Below are positions 29,681 through 38,715 of a stretch of DNA of 59,750 bases, one piece after another; within the stretch, counting starts at the first letter, position 1, and every line of letters starts with the position of its first letter. Origin of the DNA: CAYNFT01 sp964396535. GTDB lineage: Bacteria; Chloroflexota; Dehalococcoidia; Dehalococcoidales; UBA2162. The stretch is taken from the NCBI GenBank assembly GCA_964396535.1, contig CAYNFT010000001.1:1-59750 (forward strand), read 5' to 3'. The position numbers were made by a program, and so were the translations under genes. The notes under the pieces are model-generated. The model did not search any database and was not told the origin of the DNA. It worked only from the letters and a program-made list of their open reading frames with translations.

Positions 29681-31165
29681 ATGACATCCAGACTAGAACG
29701 AATAGCTCAACAGCGACTGGAGAAGCTTGAGCGGATTCGTGCCCGCGGCATTGCCCCCTACCCCAACCGCTATCCGAGAACTCATACCGCACAGCAGGCA
29801 ATCGAACAGCTGCAAAAAATAGAGGCAAAGGAAACAACTGAAAATACCGTCAGTATTGCTGGGCGGATTATGGCTAACCGCTCTATGGGCAAGAGCACTT
29901 TCATGGACATCCGCGATGGCTCAGGGAAGATTCAGCTATTATTCCAGAATATAGACCAACTTGGTGAGGACAAGCTCCGACTCTTGAAGGACCTGGATAT
30001 CGGCGATATTATCGGAGTCGAGGGCAATCTATTGCGGACAAAAACTGGCGAACCGACTGTTAGGGCTACAAATTTTACCCTGCTGGCTAAATCGCTCCGA
30101 CCTTTGCCAGAAAAGTGGCACGGGCTTAGCGATGTAGATACAAGGTATCGGCAGCGCTACCTTGACCTCATCAGTAACCCTGAGACCAAAGAGACCTTTC
30201 AGGTGCGCAGTCAGGTTATTTCCGCTATACGGCAATTCCTCAATCAACGCGGATTCTTAGAGGTGGAAACGCCGGTGTTGCAGCCCTCAGCCGGTGGTGC
30301 TTTGGCCCGTCCCTTTATCACTCACCACCACGCCCTTGACCAGGATTTCTACCTCCGCATTGCCACCGAGCTCCACCTCAAACGACTGATTACAGGTGGC
30401 TTTGACAGGGTTTACGAGATAGGCCGTATCTTCCGTAACGAAGGCATAGATACCAAACACAACCCTGAGTTTACTCTGCTGGAAAGTTATGAAGCCTACG
30501 CCGACTACAACGATGTCATGAAAATGGTAGAGGAGATGGTATCAGAAGTCAGTCAACAGGTTCTGGGTACTAACGAGGTCCAGTTTGCTGAGCACCTCAT
30601 AAACTTAAAACCGCCCTGGCGACGAATCAGTTTGCGAGACGCGGTTGCAGAATATAGTGGTATTGACTTCGTTAAATACCCTACTGCCAGTGGATTGCGA
30701 GAAAAGATGCGCTCGATGAATATTGAGGTCGACCCGGAGAAAAACTGGGCGAAGCTGGTTGACGAGCTTCTCTCTACCTCCGTTGTGCCCAGGCTAATCC
30801 AGCCTACTTTTATCTTTGACTACCCTGTTTCCATGTCACCGCTAGCCAAGAATAAGCAGGGAGAAGAACGGGTGGCAGAGCGTTTTCAAGCCTTTGCCGG
30901 CGGCGGTATAGAGCTTGCCAACGCCTACACCGAACTTAATGACCCTGCCGAGCAGAGGGAACGCTTCACCGAGCAACTGAAAGAACGCCAGGCAGAAGAC
31001 GAGGAGAGATGGACTATCGATGAAGACTTCCTGCTGGCGCTGGAGTATGGCATGCCGCCTACCGGCGGGCTGGGTGTCGGCATCGACCGCCTGGTCATGC
31101 TGCTCACCAACCAGCAATCAATCCGCGAGGTAATCCTCTTCCCCCAACTAAGGGAAAAGCCTTAA
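29681..31165 (+). CDS. lysS: Lysyl-tRNA synthetase, class II
   Basis: 494 residues. An N-terminal OB-fold anticodon-binding domain (VSIAGRIMANRSMGKSTFMDIRDGSGKIQLL) is followed by the class II core. Motif 2 is FRNEGIDTKHNPEFT and motif 3 is GLGVGIDRLVM. The length and start are normal. Confidence 0.97.
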   Translation: MTSRLERIAQQRLEKLERIRARGIAPYPNRYPRTHTAQQAIEQLQKIEAKETTENTVSIAGRIMANRSMGKSTFMDIRDGSGKIQLLFQNIDQLGEDKLRLLKDLDIGDIIGVEGNLLRTKTGEPTVRATNFTLLAKSLRPLPEKWHGLSDVDTRYRQRYLDLISNPETKETFQVRSQVISAIRQFLNQRGFLEVETPVLQPSAGGALARPFITHHHALDQDFYLRIATELHLKRLITGGFDRVYEIGRIFRNEGIDTKHNPEFTLLESYEAYADYNDVMKMVEEMVSEVSQQVLGTNEVQFAEHLINLKPPWRRISLRDAVAEYSGIDFVKYPTASGLREKMRSMNIEVDPEKNWAKLVDELLSTSVVPRLIQPTFIFDYPVSMSPLAKNKQGEERVAERFQAFAGGGIELANAYTELNDPAEQRERFTEQLKERQAEDEERWTIDEDFLLALEYGMPPTGGLGVGIDRLVMLLTNQQSIREVILFPQLREKP

Positions 31166-31176
31166 GGAGGAAGCGA

Positions 31177-31938
31177 ATGACTCCTGATAAACCTAAAGAG
31201 TTGTACTTTAGTGACGTAGTCAGAAAAGGGACGATAGTCCGAAGCCTAGAGAACTTTGACTGCCAAGTGAAAAAATACTACCTAGCATTAGATAATCAAA
31301 ACATTCAAGTTTTTGATCAATTAATACAACTCTATTCCGAACTCATGCTTGCCACAGTAGAAGATTTACCCGGTTTTGTATCTAAGTTTGACAAAGGAAG
31401 TCAAGTACAGTACGTACTTAGTACATCAGCAAGTGGTGCTTTTAGGAGTCTCAGGGTAGCTCACAAACTGCTTTTAGATGGCTACTTTGTTGAGATGCAC
31501 GCTGCTTTAAGAATGGTTGAACAGTGGATAGAATGTGCTGTCATCGTAGAAGGTAATCCACAAGCGGCTTCAAGAATTTTGGAAAAAGGTATCTCAAATG
31601 ATGACCTGCGAAAAGCGTTGAATTACTCTAAGGAATTAAAGCATCTCTACAAAGGTATGCAAAAAACTTTCAAAGAGCTCTCACAAAGAGCTCATCCTAC
31701 AAAGATTGCCTTTGGCCTAATTAGAAAAAAAGAGGCAAAGGGACAAGTTTTTATCAGTGGTGTGGTGTCTGAAGAAATATTTCACAAAGATGCACTCGCA
31801 TTAGATAACATGGTTAAAAATGCTATAAATATTTATTCACGGCATTTCCGAAAAGTTCCGTCGAGTTGGCAAGATAAGTTTAGAGACGCAAATAATGCTT
31901 TGTCGATAGATACAGCTACATTTGATAAGACAGAATGA
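31177..31938 (+). CDS. Helical protein of unknown function
   Basis: 253 residues with a strong AAGGAGGAAG SD, 11 bases after lysS. It is mostly helical, with no signal or membrane segment. The stretch AALRMVEQWIECAVIV followed by a His in QRAHP loosely recalls the stand-alone helical proteins of the DUF5677/AbiV sort. The unknown protein at 51734-52399 has a comparable LLRPLIECIELLRYF element. It is visibly more A/T-rich than lysS and serS on either side, which suggests acquisition. No function can be given. Confidence 0.6.
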   Translation: MTPDKPKELYFSDVVRKGTIVRSLENFDCQVKKYYLALDNQNIQVFDQLIQLYSELMLATVEDLPGFVSKFDKGSQVQYVLSTSASGAFRSLRVAHKLLLDGYFVEMHAALRMVEQWIECAVIVEGNPQAASRILEKGISNDDLRKALNYSKELKHLYKGMQKTFKELSQRAHPTKIAFGLIRKKEAKGQVFISGVVSEEIFHKDALALDNMVKNAINIYSRHFRKVPSSWQDKFRDANNALSIDTATFDKTE

Positions 31939-31990
31939 AAATCCGTATACATCGCTACATACTTTATACCTAAAATAAACGTTAAAGGGA

Positions 31991-32226
31991 GCTGAAGAGG
32001 GGCGGAGCCCCTTCAAAAACCATAGTTCCCCTTCCCTTTAAAAAGGGCTTTGCCCTAAAAGAACCATACCGCATGTCACCCTGAGCGTAGCGAAGGGTCT
32101 GGGGGTGGTGGGAACTGTATGTTTACTAATAACCCCACCCATAGATTCTTCGTCACTTCGTTCCTCAGAATGACATTTGAGGTAGGATTCTTAAAAAGGG
32201 GAAGGGGACAAAGGGGATAGGGTTAT
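31991..32226. repeat. Double-hairpin intergenic repeat split by a second element
   Basis: GAAGGGGCGGAGCCCCTTC is followed by the left arm CCCCTTCCCTTTAAAAAGGG. The right arm GGAAGGGGAC... appears only after 143 foreign bases. Removing 32048-32200 rejoins the arms exactly into the usual hairpin. This region fills the 328-base gap before serS, and I see no gene in it. Confidence 0.88.
32048..32190. mobile_element. MITE-like element with 10-bp target duplication
   Basis: The insert contains an imperfect inverted repeat with CACCCTGAGCGTAGCGAAGG on the left and TTCTTCGTCACTTCGTTCCT plus CAGAATGACA on the right. This is the type of dispersed repeat (CCCTGAGCGAAGCGAAGGG...AGATTCTTCG) I know from many environmental genomes. 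TTAAAAAGGG stands on both sides (32038-32047 and 32191-32200). It has no coding capacity. Confidence 0.75.
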
Positions 32227-32266
32227 TATATAATTTAATATATTAATCCTAAACAGGAGAGAATCT

Positions 32267-33514
32267 ATGCTTGACCTGAAATTTATCCGCGAAAACATAG
32301 ACCTGGTGCGGGAGGCAGTTAAAAAACGTCAGGATACAGCCCCGCTGGATGAAATCCTGGAGCTTGACTCGGAGCGCCGCCAGAAGATAATCGAACTGGA
32401 AGACTTAAGGCACGAGCGAAGAGAGGCCGCCCGGGCAAGAAAAAAGGATAAAGAATCTGCTGAAGAGGGGCGTGACCTGCGTACCATGATAAGGGGGTTG
32501 GAAGATGAGGTGAGGGGTCTGGATGCCACGCTGGAGGACCTGCTGCAACAGGTGCCTAATATTCCCCACCCCTTGGTTCCCACAGGCAAGAATGATAGTG
32601 ACAATGTCGTGGTGCGGTCGTGGGGAGATATACCGAGTTTTGATTTCCAGCCAGCCCCACACTGGGAACTGGGCGAGTCCCTGGGTATCATCGATTTTGA
32701 CAGGGGAGTAAAGATATCAGGCAGCCGTTTCTATGTGCTCAAGGGGCTGGGTGCACGCTTGCAGCGAGCCCTTATCGCCTTTATGCTCGACCTCCACACC
32801 AGCGAGCACGGTTACCTGGAGGTATACCCGCCTTTTATGGTTAAGAGGGAAACCATGGTAGGCTCCGGCAACCTGCCCAAATTTGCCGATAATCTATACC
32901 ACGATGAAGAAGATGACTTGTGGTTCGTGCCCACTGCTGAGGTGCCGGTCACCAACCTACACCGTGATGAAATCATCCTGCCGGGCATTTTACCCATATA
33001 TTACGTTGCCTATACTGCCTGCTTCCGCCGGGAAAAGATGTCGGCAGGGAAGGAGACCCGGGGCCTTAAACGGGGACATCAGTTTGACAAAGTGGAGATG
33101 TACAAGTTTGCCGAGCCGGAGACCTCATACGATGAGCTGGAGAAGATGGTCACCAATGCCGAAGATGTCTGCCAGAAACTCGGGCTTCCCTACCGGGTAA
33201 CGCAGCTTTGCACTGCCGAACTTGGCTTCGCTTCTGCCAAGTCCTACGACATTGAAATGTGGGCTCCGGGCGTTGAGGAGTGGCTGGAGGTAAGCTCCTG
33301 CTCAAACTGCACTGATTTCCAGGCCCGGCGAGCCAATATCCGCTACCGCCCCACCCCCGATGCCAGACCACAGTTCGTTCACACCCTCAACGGCTCAGGA
33401 CTGGCTTTGCCCAGGGTTATGATTGCCATAATGGAGAACTACCAGCAAGCCGACGGCAGCATCCGGGTCCCCGAAGTGCTGCAGGACTTTGTCGGGGCGA
33501 AGGTAATCAGATAA
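32267..33514 (+). CDS. serS: Seryl-tRNA synthetase
   Basis: 415 residues. An N-terminal antiparallel coiled coil (about 30-105, which binds the long variable arm of tRNA-Ser) precedes the class II core: FVPTAEVPVTNLHRDE, FRREKMSAGKETRGLKRGHQFDKVEM (motif 2) and NGSGLALPRVMIAIMENYQ (motif 3). CAGGAGAGA precedes the ATG. Confidence 0.97.
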   Translation: MLDLKFIRENIDLVREAVKKRQDTAPLDEILELDSERRQKIIELEDLRHERREAARARKKDKESAEEGRDLRTMIRGLEDEVRGLDATLEDLLQQVPNIPHPLVPTGKNDSDNVVVRSWGDIPSFDFQPAPHWELGESLGIIDFDRGVKISGSRFYVLKGLGARLQRALIAFMLDLHTSEHGYLEVYPPFMVKRETMVGSGNLPKFADNLYHDEEDDLWFVPTAEVPVTNLHRDEIILPGILPIYYVAYTACFRREKMSAGKETRGLKRGHQFDKVEMYKFAEPETSYDELEKMVTNAEDVCQKLGLPYRVTQLCTAELGFASAKSYDIEMWAPGVEEWLEVSSCSNCTDFQARRANIRYRPTPDARPQFVHTLNGSGLALPRVMIAIMENYQQADGSIRVPEVLQDFVGAKVIR

Positions 33515-33596
33515 AAAGCAGCCTCAAACCTCGCTGACCGAGCGTTGCGCCAGAAACACTCCTGAAAGCTGAAAAACCATCGGTTTACCAGATTAC

Positions 33597-33625
33597 TTGT
33601 TAAAACTGGTGAGATAATGTATATT
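33597..33625 (+). promoter_or_regulatory. Promoter of the broken 2TM gene
   Basis: TTGTTA (33597-33602), a 17-base spacer and TATATT (33620-33625), 25 bases before the start codon. Confidence 0.6.
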
Positions 33626-33649
33626 ATCCCAAACCCGGGAGGTGAGCTT

Positions 33650-33934
33650 ATGGCAAGCAAGATGTCTGAGGAGGAAATCTACGAAGAAGCCAGGAAGAGA
33701 GTTAAGGAGAAGAAGGACTTTTACGTCCACCTAGCTGTCTACATCTGCGTGAACGCATTCCTTATCGTTATCTAGGCAGTTCTGGCTGGTGGCGGATTCC
33801 CCTGGTTTATCTTCCCGTTAGGCGGCTGGGGCATTGGCCTCGTAGTCCACTTTCTTGAAGCCTTTGTCTTTAAAGGACAATCGAAGGCAGCAGTAGAAAA
33901 AGAGGCAGAGAAAATCAGACGAGAGCAAGAATAG
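33650..33934 (+). pseudogene. 2TM-domain membrane protein gene with an in-frame TAG
   Basis: GGGAGG precedes the ATG. The frame reads MASKMSEEEIYEEARKRV, then KDFYVHLAVYICVNAFLIVI, then TAG at 33773-33775, and continues without other stops through FPWFIFPLGGWGIGLVVHF to a TAG at 33934. The whole matches the 2TM domain family (PF13239), about 94 residues with two helices. The family usually has Trp at the stop position, so TGG to TAG is a one-base change. Promoter, SD and downstream frame are intact, so the mutation looks recent. Confidence 0.8.
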
Positions 33935-34018
33935 CGAAATCGGCCGTAGTTTTGCCTTCAACTTACAACTATCTATAAAACTTCAAGCTACCTCAAACTT
34001 CACAGAGTTGGCAACTCT

Positions 34019-34354
34019 CTAATCGTTTCTGATCGGCAGCGGAACGAGCTTTCTCTTCGGTGTTCCTGTGAGTAGTGATTTCCCCACACGGACAATCCAT
34101 TTCCAGTGCAGAACCACGTGCAGAACAACCAGAGCCACTAAAGCTACAGCTACCCAGTCATGGATACCAATCCAGGTGTGTTTCGTCAGACCCCAGTAGG
34201 TGAGCTCGCCTATTCCACCCCCGCTACCCCAGCCACGGCCGCCACCTCCTCCGCTGGGAAAGCCAAACCACAAAACGAAACCCGTTACCGCTTCCACCAG
34301 ACCCAGCAGGGCTATAACTACAGCCAGAATCCAGTACTTTACGGCCTTTGTCAT
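34019..34354 (-). CDS. DUF4405/cytochrome b561-like small membrane protein
   Basis: 111 residues from the ATG at 34354 behind AAGGAGATTT. An upstream in-frame start at 34429 has no SD. Two membrane helices flank a glycine-rich loop (GGGGGRGWGSGGG). The second part, HTWIGIHDWVAVALVALVVLHVVLHW, carries four His spaced as in the haem-binding helices of DUF4405 proteins. A role as a small membrane haem or electron-transfer subunit is plausible but not shown. Confidence 0.75.
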   Translation of the reverse strand: MTKAVKYWILAVVIALLGLVEAVTGFVLWFGFPSGGGGGRGWGSGGGIGELTYWGLTKHTWIGIHDWVAVALVALVVLHVVLHWKWIVRVGKSLLTGTPKRKLVPLPIRND

Positions 34355-34523
34355 GTCAAAATCTCCTTCACAAACAACTATATAGGTTACAACCGAACAA
34401 CCTATATAATATAACGATGGTGAAATCAAAAAGTTACTTCTTTAAGGTTTTTCATCGGGATGTTTGTCCACTCATGAGTACTCGTGGATGATACCTTTTA
34501 GCTTTGTAATACCAAGGAAATAA

Positions 34524-34570
34524 GACTAATATGGAGCCCCCGGAATAAATCGGAGGGCTACATATTAGTC
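34524..34570 (-). terminator. Terminator hairpin of the collagen-like lipoprotein gene
   Basis: GACTAATATG pairs with CATATTAGTC, with GCCC/GGGC and CCG/CGG inside, a stem of about 17 pairs right after the minus-strand stop at 34580. Confidence 0.7.
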
Positions 34571-34579
34571 ACCTCTTAT

Positions 34580-35329
34580 TTATAGCTTGGTGACACTATC
34601 GCTGAAATAATTGGCCACCCAGATGTTGGCTCCGTCAAAGCAGATACCTCGGGGACTGTCGCCCACGGAGTAGGTGCCGATGAAGTCGCCGTTGCTGGCC
34701 CTTAGCTTGGTGACATCATCGCTATTAGAATTGGCCACCCAGATGTTGGCTCCGTCAAAGCAGATACCCCAAGGAGCGTCGCCCACGGAGTAGGTGCCAA
34801 CAGAAGAACCGTCGCTAGCGTCTAGTTTGGTTACAGTATTGTCCCATAAATTAGTAACCCAGATGTTGGCTCCGTCAAAGCAGATACCCCAAGGAGCGTC
34901 GCCCACGGAGTAGGTGCCAACAGAAGAACCGTCGCTAGCGTCTAGTTTGGTTACAGTATTGTCCCATAAATTAGTAACCCAGATGTTGGCTCCGTCAAAA
35001 CAGATACTTTGGGGATCGAAACCAGCGGTGAATGTGTTGCTGGCTTCACTTGCTTCGTACCAGCGCAACGTAGCAATCTGGAGGGGATTCAAGGATGCTC
35101 CTGGTGGTCCCTCAATTCCTTGTGGACCTTGGATACCCTGCTCTCCTTGAGGTCCCCGTTCTCCTCGAGGACCTACTGGTCCTTCGTGTCCTTGGATACC
35201 CTGTTCCCCTTGAAGACCTTGAGGTCCTGTAGGACCTGCTATTCCCTGCTCACCTGTACATCCAATAACCGATGATGCAAGTAGAGCAACGAGAATAATG
35301 ATTGCGGATAGCTTACCTAAATGATTCAT
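34580..35329 (-). CDS. Lipoprotein with collagen-like segment and beta-propeller repeats
   Basis: 249 residues from the ATG at 35329 (SD AAAGGATGGG). A signal peptide ends in the lipobox SVIGC. A run of collagen-type Gly-X-Y triplets (GPTGPQGLQGEQGIQG...) covers about 45 residues. Next come four tandem 40-residue units with ICFDGANIWVTNLWDNTVTKL, like the YVTN/NHL blades of surface beta-propellers. The gene stops after the fourth unit, where a full propeller needs six or seven blades, so the protein may be short or may assemble as a multimer. It is probably displayed at the cell surface. Confidence 0.85.
   Translation of the reverse strand: MNHLGKLSAIIILVALLASSVIGCTGEQGIAGPTGPQGLQGEQGIQGHEGPVGPRGERGPQGEQGIQGPQGIEGPPGASLNPLQIATLRWYEASEASNTFTAGFDPQSICFDGANIWVTNLWDNTVTKLDASDGSSVGTYSVGDAPWGICFDGANIWVTNLWDNTVTKLDASDGSSVGTYSVGDAPWGICFDGANIWVANSNSDDVTKLRASNGDFIGTYSVGDSPRGICFDGANIWVANYFSDSVTKL
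34621..34990. repeat. 120-bp tandem repeats in the propeller region
   Basis: Units begin near 34621, 34741 and 34861, with a partial unit near 34981. The units at 34741 and 34861 are base-for-base the same over 120 bases, which points to very recent duplication or gene conversion. Confidence 0.92.
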
Positions 35330-35417
35330 ATTACCCATCCTTTCATATAGCTATCTATACGTATTATACTCCACTAGTAAATACTTGAAATAGCTATACA
35401 AAAAGAGATAAAGAAAA

Positions 35418-35437
35418 GGGGAGCTAAATAGCTCCCC
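35418..35437 (-). terminator. Terminator of the P-type ATPase gene
   Basis: GGGGAGCT and AGCTCCCC form an eight-pair stem with a short loop. Read on the minus strand it is followed by TTTTCTTT. A second hairpin (GTTCCCCC 35506-35513 with GGGGGAAC 35536-35543) lies closer to the stop. Confidence 0.75.
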
Positions 35438-35562
35438 AATAAGTATTAAACTAGATAGGATTCTAGCTCCATTGTACGAACATAGGAATGACTTCATGGA
35501 AGCATGTTCCCCCGGCAACAAGACCCAGACGTCATGGGGGAACTACCGTAACCAGCCTCCCC

Positions 35563-38244
35563 TCACAAGCGACGACGAACCAGTTTGTCAAGCTCCACTA
35601 CCATCACCACAGAAAGGGCTATCATGGTCAGCCTGCTCCATGTCTGCAAAGTCAGAGGTTCGACTCCGAGCAAGAACTGCGTCGGTGCGAAATACATTGC
35701 CCCAAGATGGATGAGGAAAGAGAGTACTGTACCGATGAGAAGAAACCGGTTGGAAAGCGGGCTTCTGCTAAACAGTGACTGCTCTTCGGAGCGGCAGTTA
35801 AACACATGAAATAGCTGGAACATTACCAGAGTAGTGAGAGCAGCTACTCGAGCGTATTCCAGGGTAGCACCACCATTTCGCTCCCAGATGAACATTCCCA
35901 GCGTTCCGGCAGCCATGACCAACCCTACTGCCAGCCCACGCTGTATGAGAGCACGAGACAGAATTCCCTCCGCCGGGTCGCGGGGCGGTTTTTGGAATTG
36001 TGCCACTTCTCCCGGTTCAAAAGCCAGAGCCACATCTTCGACTCCGTTTGTGACCAGATTGAGCCATAAAATCTGGGCGGGCAGAAGTGGTAGCGGGAGC
36101 CGCATAGCCAGACTTACCAGAATGGTAACAATCTCACCGATACCTGATGAAATCAGGAAAAACGTAGCCTTGCGAATGTTTGAGAAGGATGTTCGTCCCT
36201 CTTCCACCGCAGCATATATAGTGGCGAAGTTGTCATCCGTCAGCACCATCTCGCTGGCTTCCTTGGCAACGTCAGTGCCTGCCTGACCCATTGCCGCCCC
36301 AATGTGGGCGGCTTTCAAGGCTGGAGCATCATTTACTCCATCCCCGGTGACGGCAACAATGTGTCCCAGCCGGCGTAGAGTATTCACCAGTCTCAGCTTC
36401 TGGGACGGACTTACCCTGGCGTAAACGGAGACACTCTGGACAATCTTATCCAGTTCTTCGTCGGATAACGCTTCCAGTTCAACACCAGTGCAAACCTCAG
36501 GGACTCCCTTGCTTATACCAACCTTCTGGGCGATGGCTGCTGCTGTGGTGGGATTGTCCCCGGTAACCATCATTACTCTAATACCTGCCCGGTGGCAGGC
36601 GGCCACGGCCTCCATAGCCTCTTCACGCGGCGGATCTATCATACCCTGGAGACCAAGGAAAGTAAGCCCTTTTGGTTCTCCTTTAAGCACAGCCTCAGCC
36701 ACTTCTTCGCCTTTGCCCATCGCCATGGCCAGCACTCGAAGACCCTCGCGTGCCAGATTATCAGCCTCCTGCAGTACCTCATCACCATTCAATTCCTGTA
36801 GTCCCTTTGAATCAATTACCTTATCACTCATCGTTACCAGTCTTTCTGCCGCCCCTTTGAGAAATACCAGCTTCTCTCCATCATGTCTGTGCACAGTTGC
36901 CGAGAATCGCTCCTTGGGGTCAAAAGGCACCTCATCTACTACGGGGTAGTCCTTGAGGAGTTCCTCCCTCCAGAGTCCTGCCATGGCACCGCTTACCAGC
37001 AGGGCTGCTTCCGTTGGGTCGCCTTCTGAGATAAGGTTATCACCCTCACGGTGCAAAGATGCCTGGTTTGCCAGAACTCCCGCCAGCAGAGTGAGATACA
37101 GAGGTGTACCTTCCATCGGCTGCACATCCTGGCTATTCTGCCCGTTTTCTTGATTACGAGACAGACCTTCCTTGCTGATAGAAAAACCTGTATCTGCCGT
37201 CCATACGGACTGCACCGTCATCCGATTTTGGGTCAGGGTGCCCGTCTTGTCCGACAGGATGACGGTACAGCTACCCAGCGTCTCCACAGCGGGCAAGCGA
37301 CGCAGAATAGCCTTGCGTTTGGCCATACGCCTTACACCCACTGCCAGCGCAACGCTCATCACTACAGGCAGCCCTTCGGGAATGGCAGATACAGCAAGGC
37401 TCACGGTGGTAAGGAACATCTCTTTCAGGGGCTCACCAATGCCAATTCCTATGCCAAAGACAATGGCGGCGGCTCCAACAACGGCCAGGCTAATCCAGCG
37501 GCCAAACCTCTTCATGCGTGTCTGAAGAGGGGTTTCTGCTCTTCTCGTACCAATTATACCCTCAGCAATCGCTCCCATTTCGGTTCGGTGACCGGTCGCC
37601 ACGACAACCCCCGCACCTCTACCTGAAGTGACAGCGGTGCCCATAAAGGCAAGGTTTTCCTGGTCGGCAAGCGCGATAACACTGCCTTCGGGGTATGGTT
37701 CGAAGATTTTCATTGAGGGAATAGACTCGCCCGTAAGCATAGATTCGTCTATCTGGAGACGGGTGGACTCAATGAGTCTTATGTCTGCGGGTACGACGTC
37801 TCCTTCGTCCAGCAATACAATGTCTCCGGGAACGAGATTAATGCTATCTATCTCTGTTTCCTGCCCGTTACGTCGGACATTTGCTCTTGGTTCGCCCAGG
37901 CGTATAAGGGCATTAATAGCATTCTCAGCTCTATTCTCCTGAGTGAAGCCAATTACAGTGTTAAAGACAATAATAGCCCCTATTACGATAGCATCAGTCC
38001 AGTGCTGGATAGCCAGTGTAATCGCCATAGCTGCCAGTAGAATGTATATCAGGGGGCTGGTAATCTGATTCAGGAGAATCTTCCAGGTGCTGACCTCTCC
38101 ACCACTCTCTATCCGGTTAGGTCCGTATTGCTTGAGACGGTCCTCTACCTGCTTGTCGGAGAGACCATCCTGGCTTGTTTCCAGTTCTGATAGAGCACTC
38201 TCGGGCGAAACAACGTACCAGAGTTTGCGATTTTCTTTGCCCAT
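35563..38244 (-). CDS. Cation-transporting P-type ATPase, P2 (calcium/PMCA-like) type
   Basis: 893 residues, normal for the family. It has an N-terminal cation-ATPase domain, the actuator TGES loop (LTGESIPS), PEGLP in helix 4, the phosphorylated Asp332 in SDKTGTLTQN, nucleotide-site elements KGAAERL and TGDGVNDAPAL, and six C-terminal helices. PEGLP and the overall layout fit Ca2+ or Mn2+ export rather than heavy-metal P1B pumps, as there is no CPx motif. Membrane protein; single gene with its own terminator. Confidence 0.93.
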   Translation of the reverse strand: MGKENRKLWYVVSPESALSELETSQDGLSDKQVEDRLKQYGPNRIESGGEVSTWKILLNQITSPLIYILLAAMAITLAIQHWTDAIVIGAIIVFNTVIGFTQENRAENAINALIRLGEPRANVRRNGQETEIDSINLVPGDIVLLDEGDVVPADIRLIESTRLQIDESMLTGESIPSMKIFEPYPEGSVIALADQENLAFMGTAVTSGRGAGVVVATGHRTEMGAIAEGIIGTRRAETPLQTRMKRFGRWISLAVVGAAAIVFGIGIGIGEPLKEMFLTTVSLAVSAIPEGLPVVMSVALAVGVRRMAKRKAILRRLPAVETLGSCTVILSDKTGTLTQNRMTVQSVWTADTGFSISKEGLSRNQENGQNSQDVQPMEGTPLYLTLLAGVLANQASLHREGDNLISEGDPTEAALLVSGAMAGLWREELLKDYPVVDEVPFDPKERFSATVHRHDGEKLVFLKGAAERLVTMSDKVIDSKGLQELNGDEVLQEADNLAREGLRVLAMAMGKGEEVAEAVLKGEPKGLTFLGLQGMIDPPREEAMEAVAACHRAGIRVMMVTGDNPTTAAAIAQKVGISKGVPEVCTGVELEALSDEELDKIVQSVSVYARVSPSQKLRLVNTLRRLGHIVAVTGDGVNDAPALKAAHIGAAMGQAGTDVAKEASEMVLTDDNFATIYAAVEEGRTSFSNIRKATFFLISSGIGEIVTILVSLAMRLPLPLLPAQILWLNLVTNGVEDVALAFEPGEVAQFQKPPRDPAEGILSRALIQRGLAVGLVMAAGTLGMFIWERNGGATLEYARVAALTTLVMFQLFHVFNCRSEEQSLFSRSPLSNRFLLIGTVLSFLIHLGAMYFAPTQFLLGVEPLTLQTWSRLTMIALSVVMVVELDKLVRRRL

Positions 38245-38327
38245 AACCCTTCTATGATATTAGAAGTCATGGTTAATGTCCATCTGGATACAAGGAGATT
38301 GTTTATCAACCCCACACCGCTAATTTT

Positions 38328-38362
38328 TATAACCCTATCCCCCTAACCCTCTTCCCTTAATG
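38328..38362. repeat. Fragment of the intergenic repeat
   Basis: ATAACCCTATCCCCCTAACC followed by CTCTTCCCTTAA matches the outer arm of the family, but the return arm is missing. Confidence 0.6.
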
Positions 38363-38502
38363 GCGTATTACTATGGTGAAATAGCTTTGAGGACCTCCGT
38401 GTTTAGCTTAGCGGCGGTGTCTGGCTTAATGAATTGATGTTTATTGCGTAGGCTTAATAAAAGTTATCCGACTAAACAAGGTTAAAAGGGAGGTTTTTAA
38501 TT

Positions 38503-38715
38503 ATGGCTAAAGAGAAACCTAATCCAGTCTCAAGGCAAGAATCCCTTAAGGATGCCGATTTAAAGGTGGTGAGCCCGCTCGGCGAGGTGACTATTGAGGA
38601 GGGAACCATGGCGCCTCGCCTTGATACTCTGGAGGGCAAGACGATTTGTTTGACTGGAGTTGCTATTGACAAATTTGTAAAAAGGAGTATACTCAAGGTC
38701 AAGTATGTGACATAA
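38503..38715 (+). pseudogene. 5' fragment of a UGSC-family gene
   Basis: A good GGGAGG SD precedes the ATG. About 50 codons read ...VVSPLGEVTIEEGTMAPRLDTLEGKTICLTG, which matches, as I recall the family, the N-terminal start of UGSC (seleno)proteins (PxGE...APRLxxLxGKT). The next 18 codons, VAIDKFVKRSILKVKYVT, look unrelated and run into the promoter of the next gene. The rest of a UGSC protein appears 2.3 kb downstream at 40985-41746. This looks like the severed 5' end of that gene. Confidence 0.55.
38666..38693 (+). promoter_or_regulatory. Promoter of the substrate-binding protein gene
   Basis: TTGACA (38666-38671), a 16-base spacer and TATACT (38688-38693). It is embedded in the end of the UGSC fragment and precedes a leader of about 445 bases. 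Confidence 0.65.
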
